Positions 48,949 to 60,426 of a stretch of 64,000 nt of DNA are shown piece after piece. The stretch lies in contig NC_134844.1 in the NCBI RefSeq assembly GCF_965363235.1, positions 78,895,244 to 78,959,243 of the forward strand. The letters are read 5' to 3'. The DNA is from Mytilus galloprovincialis (Eukaryota > Mollusca > Bivalvia > Mytilida > Mytilidae). Within the stretch, counting starts at the first letter, position 1, and each line of letters opens with the position of its first letter. A program made the translations under genes and the position numbers. The notes under the pieces are model-generated. The model was given only the letters and a program-made list of their open reading frames with translations. It did no database searches and was not told the origin of the DNA.

Positions 48949-49188
48949 TAAGGGAGCTACCATTTGATTTTTATGGGGGGGCTAGGATGAAAAATTTTGT
49001 CCTGCATTTTTTTTTAGCTGTAATCTCTGTCCTGCCTTTTTTTTTTAGTTTATCCTGACTTTTTTTTACCTAAATTGTTGTTAGTGTCTCATATCCTGCC
49101 TTTTTTTTTTACTCAAAACTCCTGTCCTGCCTATTTTTTTCAAATTTCATCCTAGCCCCCCCATAAAAATCAAATGGTAGCTCCCTAA
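48949..49188. mobile_element. Harbinger-like MITE, second copy, TAA target duplication
   Basis: The element is 48952-49185, with the same ends as 24877-25157. TAA is duplicated at 48949-48951 and 49186-49188. It has fewer internal GTCCTGCC/oligo-T units than the first copy. Nested in the candidate 9-kb element. Confidence 0.85.
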
Positions 49189-49552
49189 AGGAAGTATAAA
49201 TGTAAAAAATAATTTTCAACTTTTAAAAAAAAATTGTATAAAGGTATAAAAATAATGAAAAGTTATTATTCAATATGTATTTGAATTTTATATTTTTATG
49301 ATTTAATCTTTTTCACCCATAAAACGTAAAATATAAGGAATAATTTTGAATGGTGACAAATAAGGGGAAGTACAATGTAACTCCAGTTCAGTTTGTAAAC
49401 CTGCAATTTATTTACGACCTAGAGCTAAGGTGATAATTAACATTATTTCTTATGCAGCAAAAATACTGCAATCTGATTGGTTAATTACCCCGGTGTAAAT
49501 TACACCCCACCCTGGTTCACCCCGGGATAAATAAAATTTTGCCAAAAATTTC

Positions 49553-49720
49553 AGAATTTTTTATTTTTTTATTGCCAAGAAATTTTTTTTTTAAAAAATA
49601 AAAAAAAAAAAAAAAAAAAATAATCAAAATAAAATGTTAAAAATTTAAAAAAAAAAAAAAAAAAAATTCAAAAAATTTTAAATAAAAAATATTTAAAAAT
49701 TTTTTTTTTCAGGAAAACTC
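49553..49720. repeat. Poly(A)/poly(T) low-complexity tract
   Basis: Runs of 8-19 A or T broken by single bases; no other content. Confidence 0.9.
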
Positions 49721-49894
49721 AAAGAACACAAAATTTTTCTGATTTTTTCCAAAAATTAAGTAAAAAGTATTTTACAATGCGCAGCAACATAGACATTCAA
49801 AAAAAGTTACACTGTAAATTTTTCATTACCATTTTTTCAATTTTACATCCTGGTTTCAAAATGAGTTAAGGAAATGTTCATAAGAAATAAATTC

Positions 49895-50034
49895 GTTATC
49901 TTGGTGTTATCAGGGGTGTACGGAATTTTACACCGTTGTTGAAAATTCATACACCCATTCGGCTGCGCCTCAGGGTGTATGAATTTTCAACAACGGTGTA
50001 AAATTCTGTACACCCCTGATTACACCAAGATAAC
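49895..50034. repeat. Long hairpin, two 62-bp inverted arms
   Basis: Arm one is 49895-49956 and arm two 49973-50034, separated by a 16-base loop (ATTCGGCTGCGCCTCA). The arms pair with only a few mismatches and contain CAGGGGTGTACGG and ATTTTACACCGTTGTTGAAA. It looks like two opposed copies of the end of a CAGGGGTG-type element. It lies about 260 bp inside the right end of the candidate 9-kb element. Confidence 0.8.
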
Positions 50035-50970
50035 TAATAGTGTGTTTGATACCAAAGCTGTCAAGTGAAGCCATGCACTTAATGGGTCACTTAATTTGAC
50101 AGTTTACATAGCTAGATGAACTTCCTGTTCATGGAAGAATTACGAATTTGCCAGTATTTCAAAGGAATATTACTTATGAAATCAATCTCAAGGCTAAGAA
50201 ATACGGGTGAAATCGGGTCATGGTTATTTCAATGACCCGGCGGGTGTTCCGGGTGATCCCTCAGAATTGTGAAAATCTCGGGTTACAGGTATGATACTAA
50301 AATGTTAAATACTTTTACATTGTATCTCCAAAATATTTTGTACAATGTATGATAAAACTTTTACACTTGTTTGCTCAACATTTGTAATGGAAGTGTTATG
50401 CATACAATTTGATCACATGGTGATGGAATTCACATGAGAGATTCAAGTAAATTGTAACTCCTGGAACTTGGCGTACTTGTTTTTACTGTGACAAAAGGAT
50501 ATGTTAGGGAAAGCGTATGAAATTGAAATGTGTCTATCATTATGGAATCTTGAAAAGCTATTTTAATTTTAGTTAAATTGTAAAGTCTTTGAAATGTCAA
50601 AAAATATGTAAAAAGGCATGAAAGAGATTGCTTCATATAAAATTTTGTTATTGATCAAAATAGCTTTTAAAGACGTCATAATCAGTTCAACTACATAATA
50701 CAACATGAAGGCATGTAGGTTTAGCTCTACATTATATTTGTATATGGAGAACACTTTGGTTTTAATTTCTAGCACTGGTTGAAATTTAGTAAGAAATTTT
50801 TCTCCTCATTTTATATCTTCCTGAACATTTCTACTTTTCAAATCTCATGTGCATATTTAATTAAAATATTTCAAAATTTTACAGTTTGTCTGAATCTTTG
50901 CTGTCCTAACTCTGGTTTGTGGTGGTCTAAGGGAGATAATTCAAATACATATCTGAGGTACTGAGTTAAG

Positions 50971-53900
50971 ATGTCAGATGAGAGAAATTTCCGTACATAC
51001 TACTACAAGAAGTTTGGAATAGGTGGAGTGGAAGAGAAGAAATCAATTGAAATACTTCTGAACGAGCATCCATTAAATGTTGATAAACTACGACAATTCT
51101 GTCTGATGTTCCAAGTGCCAGCAAAGTACAGAATATATTTATGGAAAGTTATTTTAGGTAATTTGTTTGATTAATATCATTTATCTTTGTTCGTTATGCA
51201 GTCTCGATTTAGTTATGAACAAAGAGCAATTATGATTTCTATAGTAGAGAATTCCACAAATGAAAAAAAGAAAAATACTCAGTCTCTCAGGGAGTCCAGA
51301 AGTAGGATCTGGATTGGGGGTCCTTTAATTCTGCATTCTTTATTGTTAAAGCCACTTATTCTTTATAAATTCTGACCATTATTTTTTATTCTTTAATTTT
51401 AGATCCCCTTGATTTTCTATTCTTTAAATTTTCCACGTATTTTTCAATAATCTTTATTTCTATAGCCATCTCTTCTGTAGTTTTGGCTCATTATTCTCTA
51501 TAAACCTTATTTCTGTTTGGAATTCTGTCTGAGCTGACCTGAACATCTGTCCTGCATCGACTGTTGACGTCATACAACAATCACTTTTCCATTGTAACGT
51601 CAGATATTTTGTATGATAATGTCAAAATTTTACGGGAACCTTTGTGATGTCTAGTAAATGTAATGGCAGACAAATAGCAATAAGGTCCAGACTCTCCACT
51701 AGTAGCACCCCTAGTAACACCTAATGTGTTACTCATTTCTAGTAAATTCTGAGGTGAGGTCCTAAATGAAAATAAAGTACTTTTCAGAGTTTGAAAACTT
51801 ACAATTGACAAAACAGGTTCATGTTATACATGTAAACATTTCGTTTTTTTAGGTATTTTACCATGTGGTCAAGGATCTCATGAATTTGTGATGGACCAAA
51901 GAAAACAACAATATAACGATTTACTTCATGCCCTTAAATTGATGAGAAGGGTAGATAACTCTACCACAGCAGGATTACTGGTTCTAAAAATGTATAAATT
52001 AGAAACTGGTATGCTGACTTTTGAAGAACAAGAATTAGTAAGTTTATATTACTATTTGGCCAGGGTTTTTGATTTGTTGGTTTACAGATTTTTCACATAT
52101 AAGGTATGGTTGGTCAGTCGGAAAAAAAAATACTCCTACAAGACATACCAATGATACAGTAAATAAATTGTAAAAAAATAAATATAAATTTCAGCTTACT
52201 AACAATATTTTTGATATGTTATTTGTTCATACTTCCTTAAATTTTAGTCCCAACTTTAGTGCTCAGTTATGTTAATTTTAACATACAACATGTACAACAT
52301 GTAAAATGTGTGCAAAAAATATAAACTTTATTCAAGACATTTTTGTTTTGCTTTTATTGGAGATTTTTGAAAAAAAACCTCTCATGCCTATACATTTGTA
52401 CATGCATTTCAAATGTTAACAAAGATATAATGTTTTTCCTCACTACCTGAAATCAATGAATCCACAGTAAAGTTTCTTGAAATTGTAAGTAAAAAATCAT
52501 AGAATCTCCACTGGGTGTGTGTGATAATTTTTACTATATTTTCAGGTGGACCCAGATGATATGGCTTTGTTTACTATCTCCACTGGGTGTATGTGATAAT
52601 TTTTACTATATTTTCAGGTGGATCCAGATGATATGGCTTTGTTTACTATCTCCACTGGGTGTGTGTGATAATTATACCCCCACTTTAAAAAAAAAAAAAG
52701 GGGGGGTATACTGTTTTACCTCTGTCTGTCCTTCCGTCAGTCCGTCCGTCCCATGAATATCTTTCGTCGCATTTTTCTCACGAACTACAAGATTTCTGAA
52801 ATTTGGTTTCAGGGTTTATATAAGTCTGCTACACCGTTTGATGCCTTTTCAGATTCATCACTCGACAACTTCCTGTTTACCGAACACTTGTATTATTTTA
52901 CACATGATAACCAAGTTGAAAATTTTAGTCACATTTTTCTCAGGAACTACAATACAAGGATTTCTGAAATTTTGTTTCAAGGTTTATATAAGTATGCTAT
53001 ACTGTGTGATGCGTTTTCAGATTCATCACTCAACAACTTCCTGTTTACCGAACACTTGTACTATTTTACTCATGATAACCAAGTTGAAAATTTCCGTCAC
53101 ATTTTTCTCGGGAACTACAATACAAGGATTTCTGAAAATTTGGTTTCAGGATTTATACAAGTCAGCTATACTGTGTGTTGGTTTTCAGATTCATCACTCG
53201 ACAACTTCCTGTTTACCGAACACTTGTATTATTTTACACATGATAACCAAGTTGAAAATTTCTGTCACATTTTTCTCAGGAACTACAATACAAGAATTTT
53301 TGAAATTTTGTTTCAAGGTTTATATAAGTATGCTATACCGTGTGATGCGTTTTCAGATTCATCACTCAACAACTTCCTGTTTACCGAACACTTGTACTAT
53401 TTTACACATGATAACCAAGTTGAAAATTTCCGTCACATTTTTCTCAGGAACTACAATACAAGGATTTCTGAAATTTGGTTTCAGGATTTATACAAGTCAG
53501 CTATACCGTGTGATGCGTTTTCAGATTCATCACTCAACAACTTCCTGTTTACCGAACACTTGCATATTTTACACTTAAAATTATCCACTTGCGGCGGGGG
53601 TATCATCAGTGAGCAGTAGCTCACAGTTTCACTTGTTTTTACTATATTTTCAGATGGACCCAGATGATATGGCTTTGTTTACTATCTCCACTGGGTGTGT
53701 GTGATAATTATACCCCTGCTTTAAAAAAGGGGGGGTATACTGTTTTACCTCTGTCTGTCAGTCCGTCAGTCCGTCCGTCAGTCCGTCCATCAGTCCGTCA
53801 GTCAGTCCGTCCCATGAAACTTTCGTCACATTTTTCTCAGGAACTACACATCCACTCTTTCTGTAATTTGGTATCAACATTTATATATGTCAGCCATACC

Positions 53901-56900
53901 GTGTGATGAGTTTTCAGATTCATCAGTCGACAACTTCCTGTTTACCGAACACTTGCATATTTTTACACTATTAATATTATCCACTTGCGGCGGGGGTATC
54001 ATCAGTGAGCAGTAGCTCGCAGTTTCACTTGTTTTAACTATATTTTCAGGTGGACCCAGATGATATGGCTTTGTTTACTATCTCAGAAGCTTTAAGTAAT
54101 ATTGAGGAAGATGATATTAATGTTTACTGGATTGCCAAAAAGTTTTATGAATATTTTCTGAAATGGAAGGAGCCAATTTTGAGTCTGGTTTGTAATTTTT
54201 GTAATTGCGTCTGTTTAAAATTGGCCCCTCCCTAAATCCGCCTCTGATATGTTTCTAAAAAAGAATTTCTGAATTTTTTTTCACAAACAAATTACCATAA
54301 TACATGTATCCCAAGTCAGGAATCTGATTTACAGTAGTTGTCGTTTATTTATGTAATTTATACGTGTTTCTCGTTTCTTGGTTTTTTATATAGATTAGAC
54401 CGTTGGTTTTCCCGTTTGAATGGTTTTACACTAGTAATTTTTGGGCCCTTTATAGCTTGTTGTTCGGTTTGAGCCATGGCTCTGTGTTGAACAGGTCGAG
54501 AACTCTAGATTTTCTGACGTCAGAATATATTTGCATAGTAATTTCCAAAACACAAGGGCAATATGGCCTTGAAAAACTGACCAATCGACTCAATGAACTA
54601 CAATGCATTGTGGGCTACTACGAGTAAACTAAAACTTAAAACACGTGGAATTAGTGGGAAAACAGTCAACTAATATAGTTGTCTGGGACTCTCATTACCA
54701 ATGTTTTTATTCTGCAAATATATTTAATGTAAAGTATATAACGTAATCCTCAATTTGCATGCTCTGATTAAAAAAATATTGTTTACTGGCTTCACGATTC
54801 GACTTTCTTTTTCGCCTTGCAAAAGTAGTTGAACCGGTTTTGTGCATTGTTATGACTTGAACCTGCATTAATTTCACGACATGAAACAGTGAAATATCCA
54901 ATGAAGTGACCACTGTCCAGTAAGAAAATAGTTTTAGCTCTTTTAAACCGGTATAATGTCATTCCAAAATCATTTCTGCCTAGAAAAACACGAAAACTTT
55001 CATTGAAACACTTCTTTCTGTACTGAATGTGTAATTTTTTTTTTATCAGGACCTGAACTAAAAGTAAGAATATCATAATATTCAGTATGCTAAAAATAAG
55101 TGTTATGAAAGCGGCAGGGGCGGATCCAGCCATTTTAAAAAGGGGGGTCCTAAACCTGGACAAAAGGGGAGGGGGTTCCAACTACATGTCCTCATTCAAA
55201 TGCACTGATCGTCCAAAAAAAGGGGGTCCATCCCTTCAGAACCCCCGCCCTCCTGTAGCGGGTACGGTATATAGCTCAAATCTTTTTGTTTTGTTTCATC
55301 CATCGATAATATCAGTTTATTGCCAATTTTATCACAAAAGGGGGGGTATACTGTTTTACCTCTGTCTGTCCTTCCGTCAGTCCGTCCGTCCCATGAATAT
55401 TTTTCGTCGCATTTTTCTCACGAACTACAAGATTTCTGAAATTTGGTTTCAGGGTTTATATAAGTCTGCTACACCGTTTGATGCCTTTTCAGATTCATCA
55501 CTCGACAACTTCCTGTTTACCGAACACTTGTATTATTTTACACATGATAACCAAGTTGAAAATTTTAGTCACATTTTTCTCAGGAACTACAATACAAGGA
55601 TTTCTGAAATTTTGTTTCAAGGTTTATATAAGTATGCTATACCGTGTGATGGGTTTTCAGATTCATCACTCAACAACTTCCTGTTTACCGAACACTTGTA
55701 CTATTTTACACATGATAACCAAGTTGAAAATTTCCGTCACATTTTTCTCTGGAACTACAATGTAGCGGGTACGGTATATAGCTCAAATCTTTTTGTTTTG
55801 TTTCATCCATCGATAATATCAGTTTATTGCCAATTTTATCACAAAATATACCTTAGAGGTTTTTTATCAATCGGCTGCTGTCCTGTTGACATATGTAAAA
55901 TATCTCGAATATTAAAACTATCTGGATCAAAGTGGGTGCCATATTACCTATTATTTTTTTTCTAAAACGTGCTTTGTATATAGAAATAAGAAGATGAGGT
56001 ATGAGTGCCAAATGAGACATCTTTCCAACAAAGACATAATTCAGTAAAGTAACTTCACGCAGTCATAGGTTCAATGCTGAAAAGTAAGCTATAAATGACC
56101 CAAAAATTACTTGTGTAAAACAATCCAAACAACAACAAAAAAAAAACCGTCCCAATTAAATATATCAAAGAAGAAGAAATCTATCCCATCAAAAAAAATT
56201 ATATTGTATAGGAGCCTGTATTTCAGTGGTTGTCGTTTGTTTATGTGTTACATATTTGTTTTTCGCTCATTTTTTTTTTAATATAATTAAGGCCGTTAGT
56301 TTTCTCGTTTGAATTGTTTTGCATTGTCATATCGGGGCCTTTTATCGCTGACTATGCGGTGTGGGCTTTGCTCATTGTTGAAGGCCATACGGTGATCTAT
56401 AAATGTTAATTTCTGTGTCATTTTGGTCTCTTGTGGACAGCTGTCTCATTGGCAATCATACCACATCTTTTCTTTTTTTATTATAGGTCCAACGCTGCAA
56501 TTTTCACAAAACATATCAAATTTTCCACCTTGTCGCACATACATATGGATAACATTATTACAGCTTATTTCCTACTGCATGTAGAGCAAAACTTTGGTTA
56601 GCTTGCTTACTTTGTTTTTATATTGTACAACATATTAAATATACAAGTTAAACTATGCCTATATATATATATTGTTTAAAGATTGTATAAACAACTATAC
56701 AAACAAAGTAGGCAAGCCAACCAAAGTTTTACATTGCAGGTATAAGAAATCAGCTGTAATAATTAATCCAGTTTGGCAAAAGTACGAGCCTGTTAAAAAA
56801 CGAACAAACTGAAACTACAGTTGCTGACTTCACTACCTTAAAAACAAAGGGAACAGTTTGGAAGTCACATTTACTGCAATGTGACAAAAATAAATACTAA

Positions 56901-59900
56901 CACTGCCATGCATGTAAATATTTCTTCGCCTTTTTTACGAACACAAAATTCAAGGATCACACATTTGTCTTTAATTATCTATACGAAAATTGATGTACTC
57001 GTGAATATTAGCACTGGCTGGTATGGACGGCTTATTCTTACACTAGTAAGTTTGTCTCATGGGTAATTGTGTTTTTCGTTGTTGTGTCGTTGCTGTCTGG
57101 TAGACGAATACATGAAATATCTGTGCCATCATCAAACATGTTAATGGCTTTATATCGGGTAATTCAAACCCTGTTTTCTTCGCATAGAAACAACTCTTCG
57201 TTAATCTGAGCATGGAAGTAATACTTTATATTACGAACTATAAATGAGGATACACAAAATGCAAAACTAAGCGAAATTGTGAATCCCGCATTGCACGAAA
57301 AAATGTGTTGTATTTCAGTAAATAACACATGTTCTTAGTTATTGTAAACACGTAGTAGTGCATCATGCATTGTGACTCATTTAGTGGATTGGTCAAAAAC
57401 CTAGGTAAAAATAAATTGCGTCACATGTAAATAAACAATTACATGTGCGAGAACATAAGTATGCTAATTTATGCATTTCCATATAAGGTAGTGGTCCCGA
57501 CCTGTTGAAGGCCGTACATTGACCTATAATGGTTTACTTTTATAAATTGTTATTTGGATGGATAGTTGTCTCATTGGCACTCACACCACATCTTCCTATA
57601 TCCTTATATATTATGAATGAAAGAACATAATCTGGTTTATTGAATTTAGTTAGTACACTGGGCAGATGTTCAGGGGATCTAGATTTCAGGCATCTTTAGC
57701 TGTTTCTGTGTGCACCATATAAATTCAGAAAACCATACAAGCAATGCCTTTAAACTTTTGGTATGCTACTGATGAAAATGAAAGTGAAGTGTTCTCATTT
57801 GCATGCAGTTCAAGAGTCTAATCCAAATTGGAAAATACCTTTTGTGTCAATTCCAATCGAACAAATTGAGATTACTTGATTTGATCTGTTACAATGATTT
57901 GATGTTATTAAGGTTTCTTGTTACAAAATGGAGGTCTGATTGATTGTGTTGAAATTGACTTTTGCTGTTCTGAGTTATGGCCCTGGATTGCATAAACAAT
58001 GACACTGATTATTTCGAAAAAAATCTTGATCGTTGTCGTTTTGACAGTCTCTTGTATAATATTGTATAAAGAAATTGGAAATTTAAAACAATATGACATA
58101 ATTTTTTATAATGACAAAAAATGATACCTATGGAATAAGGTTGAATCTATAAATGGCTAATTTTATTTCACAGACAGAAAAAGCTGTGAACAGCCTGAAG
58201 AAAGAGGACCCTAAGATTTGGCAGCACTTGAATCAACATGATATGTTCAGTATACTACCCCTCAGAGCCTGGTTCCTATCAGGATTTGCTGATATTTTAC
58301 CCAATACATCCATGGAAAGGTTTGGACTTTTGGATAACTTGTTTGTAGTCAGAAATATTGAATAAAAAACTTCTATAATTACCTAAGATGAATATCTGTC
58401 AGAGTATAATTGATAAATTTTATGACATTGGTTGCAATGTATTACCTTGATTTTTCAGTGAAAAAAAAACCCAATAATTTCACATGTGAAATAAATCTGA
58501 AAATTTCAATCCTCAAAGTCATGCAACAAGAGGTGTCTGGGTGTTGTCAAGATGTTGTTGATAATTTTGCATCAAAACAAATTGACAATGTCTTGAAAAA
58601 AATGTAGTTTCTATCATTTTCTACTTTATTTCAATCAGTATATTAAAGTCCATGGTCAATAATATAAAAAGATTAACTAATTCAAGAATTCAAATATCGA
58701 AACATATTCAACTTTATATGACAGATCAACACTGATATTTTTCTATATATTTGAAATCTGGGATAAGTTATTCTCAGTAAATTTTTGAAATTTAGCATAA
58801 ATATGATAAGAATTATTTTAGAACAATTGCAGTTGAATTATTTTTTTTCTGTTTTGATTTAATTAATTAGATAGACGTGAAATTAATATTTCAGAATATG
58901 GGACAAAGTGGTTGGAGGATCTTTTGCAGTTTTGGTACATGTAGCTGTTGCAATCTTCTTAACTTTCAAACGACCTCTGCTGAGTATGAACAACAGAGAA
59001 TCTATGTTAAAGTATTTATCAAAAGTAAGGAATTGTCTTGTATATAAAAGCGCACAGTGTCAAGTAAAATTAAAATAGATTAACCCTGCCACATGTGTAT
59101 GTTTCCCAAATTCTTAATTTTTGTCTTTCATGTCTTTTATAATACTTAGTGGTACTGGCAGATCCCAAATGCTTTTCTGACACCTGGTTAGAATGAGAAT
59201 ATTAAGTCCAATTTCCCTTTATGGGAGAGATTCATGCCTTAGTCATTCTTAAGAATCTTTCTCATTCACTCATAGTGCACCTTTTTAAAGCTAGGTCTAA
59301 GACTAAGCATACATACCCTTTTTTTCTGGTGGCAGTACACATTTCCAAAGCTTTATAAATTTTGACTAGCTTTACTGAAATATGCATAAGATAATTAAAG
59401 GTTCCTATTCTGAATATGCATATGATACGTAGATCTTTCCATTCTGAACATGAATAAGATAAATAAAGGTTCCCATCCTGTATGCATACTGTCCAAATAC
59501 TCAAATAGTCTAGAACATATACATGAGAGGTTTCCATCTTGAAAATACATATTTATATAAATTTAATATATTTATATGTTTTATCCTGAATATGCATACA
59601 ATAACTAATGGTTCCTGTCATGATTTACCTGAATTGCATAAGATAAAAACATTACAATTATGCACACACACAAAAAATGTAATCAAATATTATCTGTAGT
59701 ACATGTAGTACATTGTACTCTGAAAACAGTGTTTCATAAAAGATAGGATTATCTGCCTTTCCACACACACACTAAACAAAGAAAATAATTTGAACACAAG
59801 TACAACAACCATAAACTTATCCAATAACCCTTTAAAAAGTAAAATTTAAAGAATAGATAGTAGATCTTGCCTTTAATTTATTACTGTCAGTTTCTTACAT

Positions 59901-60426
59901 TTTAAACTTTTTTATGTTGATCAGATTTTTAGAGTTTTACAATAAAAATAAAAATGTGGTAAGGTTAAACCAGTTTGAGAAGCCAACATACAATCTGCTT
60001 TGCCTATCTAGACCAATTGTTGCAAAAGTAGAACACAAAATGAAGCCTGCACAGTTCAGCTACCAGCAGGATGACAACTTATTTGAACAATGGAATAAAA
60101 GTCGACACAGAATATGGAAAGCTGGAAATTGTGGTTGAGTTGCTGGGGAGAATAGATGTTAGAATTTCACAAAGTTGAATTTCATTGAATGTCATAAACA
60201 ATTTTTGGTCTGAAATAGACCCATAATAAACATGACAAATTATATTTATATATCAAGTGCTGATAACCCACTAATTTGATCTTAAATATTTTTCTATTGA
60301 TAGTTACCAGAAGATAGTGGAGATGTTGTGGTTGTCAAGGCATTAGATCTATGGCAACAACATGGAGGTCACCAGATGGTAGCAAGGTCTGATTCTCCAT
60401 TGTTTTCTGACCGCTCACCAAGCTGA
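50971..60426 (+). CDS. TBC1D7: TBC1 domain family member 7 (TSC complex subunit), 302 aa
   Basis: Six coding exons: 50971-51157, 51853-52037, 54050-54187, 58174-58319, 58895-59024 and 60304-60426; the total is 303 codons with the stop and phases agree (1, 0, 0, 2, 0). Human TBC1D7 is 293 residues. Matching landmarks: NFRTYYYKKFGIGGVEEKKS at the start, YRIYLWKVILGILPCGQGSH (residues about 53-72), YNDLLHALKLMRRV, then NVYWIAKKFYEYF (about 146-158), LPLRAWFLSGFADILP, RIWDKVVGGSFAVLV and VVKALDLWQQHGGHQ. TBC1D7 binds the TSC1 coiled coil, stabilises the TSC1-TSC2 complex and so restrains Rheb and mTORC1. An acceptor at 50884 (TTTTACAG) indicates an upstream 5' UTR exon. The exon 3 donor (CTG|GTTTGT) is weak, and intron 2 contains decoy copies of the exon 3 acceptor. 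Confidence 0.95.
52672..53632 (+). repeat. ATACCCCC-ended element with five ~168-bp core units
   Basis: Begins TATACCCCCACTTTAAAAA, GGGGGGGTATACTGTTTTAC and a GTCCGTCAGTCC run, then about five units starting near CATTTTTCTCAGGAACTACA, spaced 167-168 bp, and closes CCACTTGCGGCGGGGGTATC, ATCAGTGAGCAGTAGCTCAC, AGTTTCACTTG. It sits between GATAAT and TTTTTACTAT of the duplicated TBC1D7 intron end. Confidence 0.88.
53705..54030 (+). repeat. ATACCCCC-ended element, single core unit
   Basis: Same ends and same insertion point as the 52672 copy but with one core unit and a longer GTCCGTCAGTCC run. Sharing the exact insertion point shows that it arose by tandem duplication of unit plus element, not by a second insertion. 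Confidence 0.88.
54336..54500 (+). repeat. Abundant bivalve interspersed repeat
   Basis: Carries AGACCGTTGGTTTTCCCG, TTTACACTAGTAATTTTTGG and CTTTATAGCTTGTTGTTCGG, close to the copy at 2945-3175. It lies in TBC1D7 intron 3, 150 bp after exon 3. Confidence 0.7.
55256..55853 (+). repeat. Second-site copy of the TBC1D7 intron element, flanked by 90-bp direct repeats
   Basis: The segment 55343-55762 is nearly identical to 52701-53120, including private variants (CACGAACTACAAGATTTCTG, ACACCGTTTGATGCC). It has only the first two and a half units and lacks the normal right end. A 90-bp text beginning GTAGCGGGTACGGTATATAG stands on both sides (about 55256-55344 and 55762-55850). Confidence 0.85.
55983..56478. 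mobile_element. Interspersed element with opposed GTCTCATTGGCA ends
   Basis: The left part on the minus strand reads GATGTCTCATTTGGCACTCA then TACCTCATCTTC; the right end reads AGCTGTCTCATTGGCAATCA then TACCACATCTT on the plus strand, so the ends are inverted copies. The right half carries the GCCGTTAGTTTTCTCGTTTG and GTTGAAGGCCATACGGTG words. Partial 3' ends of the same family occur at 57487-57605, 33180-33240 and 18905-18965. Confidence 0.6.
56554..56763. repeat. Inverted repeat, two ~70-bp arms
   Basis: ATTATTACAGCT...AAAACTTTGGTTAGCTTGCT at 56554-56623 is matched, inverted, by GGCAAGCCAACCAAAGTTTT...AGCTGTAATAAT at 56695-56763, with about 70 bases between. It is likely a small MITE. In TBC1D7 intron 3. 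Confidence 0.7.

Larger units (their letters stand above)
41312..50299. mobile_element. Candidate 9.0-kb element with inverted ends and 6-bp target duplication
   Basis: The candidate is 41318-50293. It opens CATACCTGTCAACC and its right end, complemented, opens CATACCTGTAACC. Immediately outside lies the direct repeat ATACTA, at 41312-41317 and 50294-50299. Subterminal sequence on both sides contains GGTCATGACC-like text. Inside are a decayed gene (42800-43860), a 192-bp tandem array (45840-46975), a nested Harbinger-like MITE (48952-49185) and a hairpin (49895-50034). Six-bp duplications are known for a few DNA-element families (Polinton, Dada), but no family-defining gene is visible, so the family is left open. 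The copy looks old and broken. Confidence 0.6.
52508..54085 (+). repeat. Serial partial duplication of TBC1D7 exon 3 and its acceptor
   Basis: The segment TTTTACTATATTTTCAG plus the first 36 bases of exon 3 is present four times. Extra copies start at 52546, 52618 and 53654; the true exon starts at 54050. In each extra copy the exon text breaks off after ...ACTATCTC and runs into CACTGGGTGTGTGTGATAA, the intron sequence found upstream of the first copy. The join lies at ATCTC, present both in the intron (52505) and in the exon, so a 5-bp microhomology can explain the first duplication. Between copies 2-3 and 3-4 sits a repeat element (52672-53632 and 53705-54030). Confidence 0.93.

Noticed and set aside
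52753-53619. Open frame of 288 codons with five 56-residue repeats, and a second overlapping open frame (52838-53578)
   Set aside because: The unit length is 168 bp, a multiple of three, so any frame open in one unit is open in all. Two frames are open at once and the text belongs to a repeat element, so this is an artefact of the array and not a protein.
55087-55965. Open frame of 292 codons
   Set aside because: It runs through several joined repeats, including the copied array from 52.7 kb; no start context or homology.
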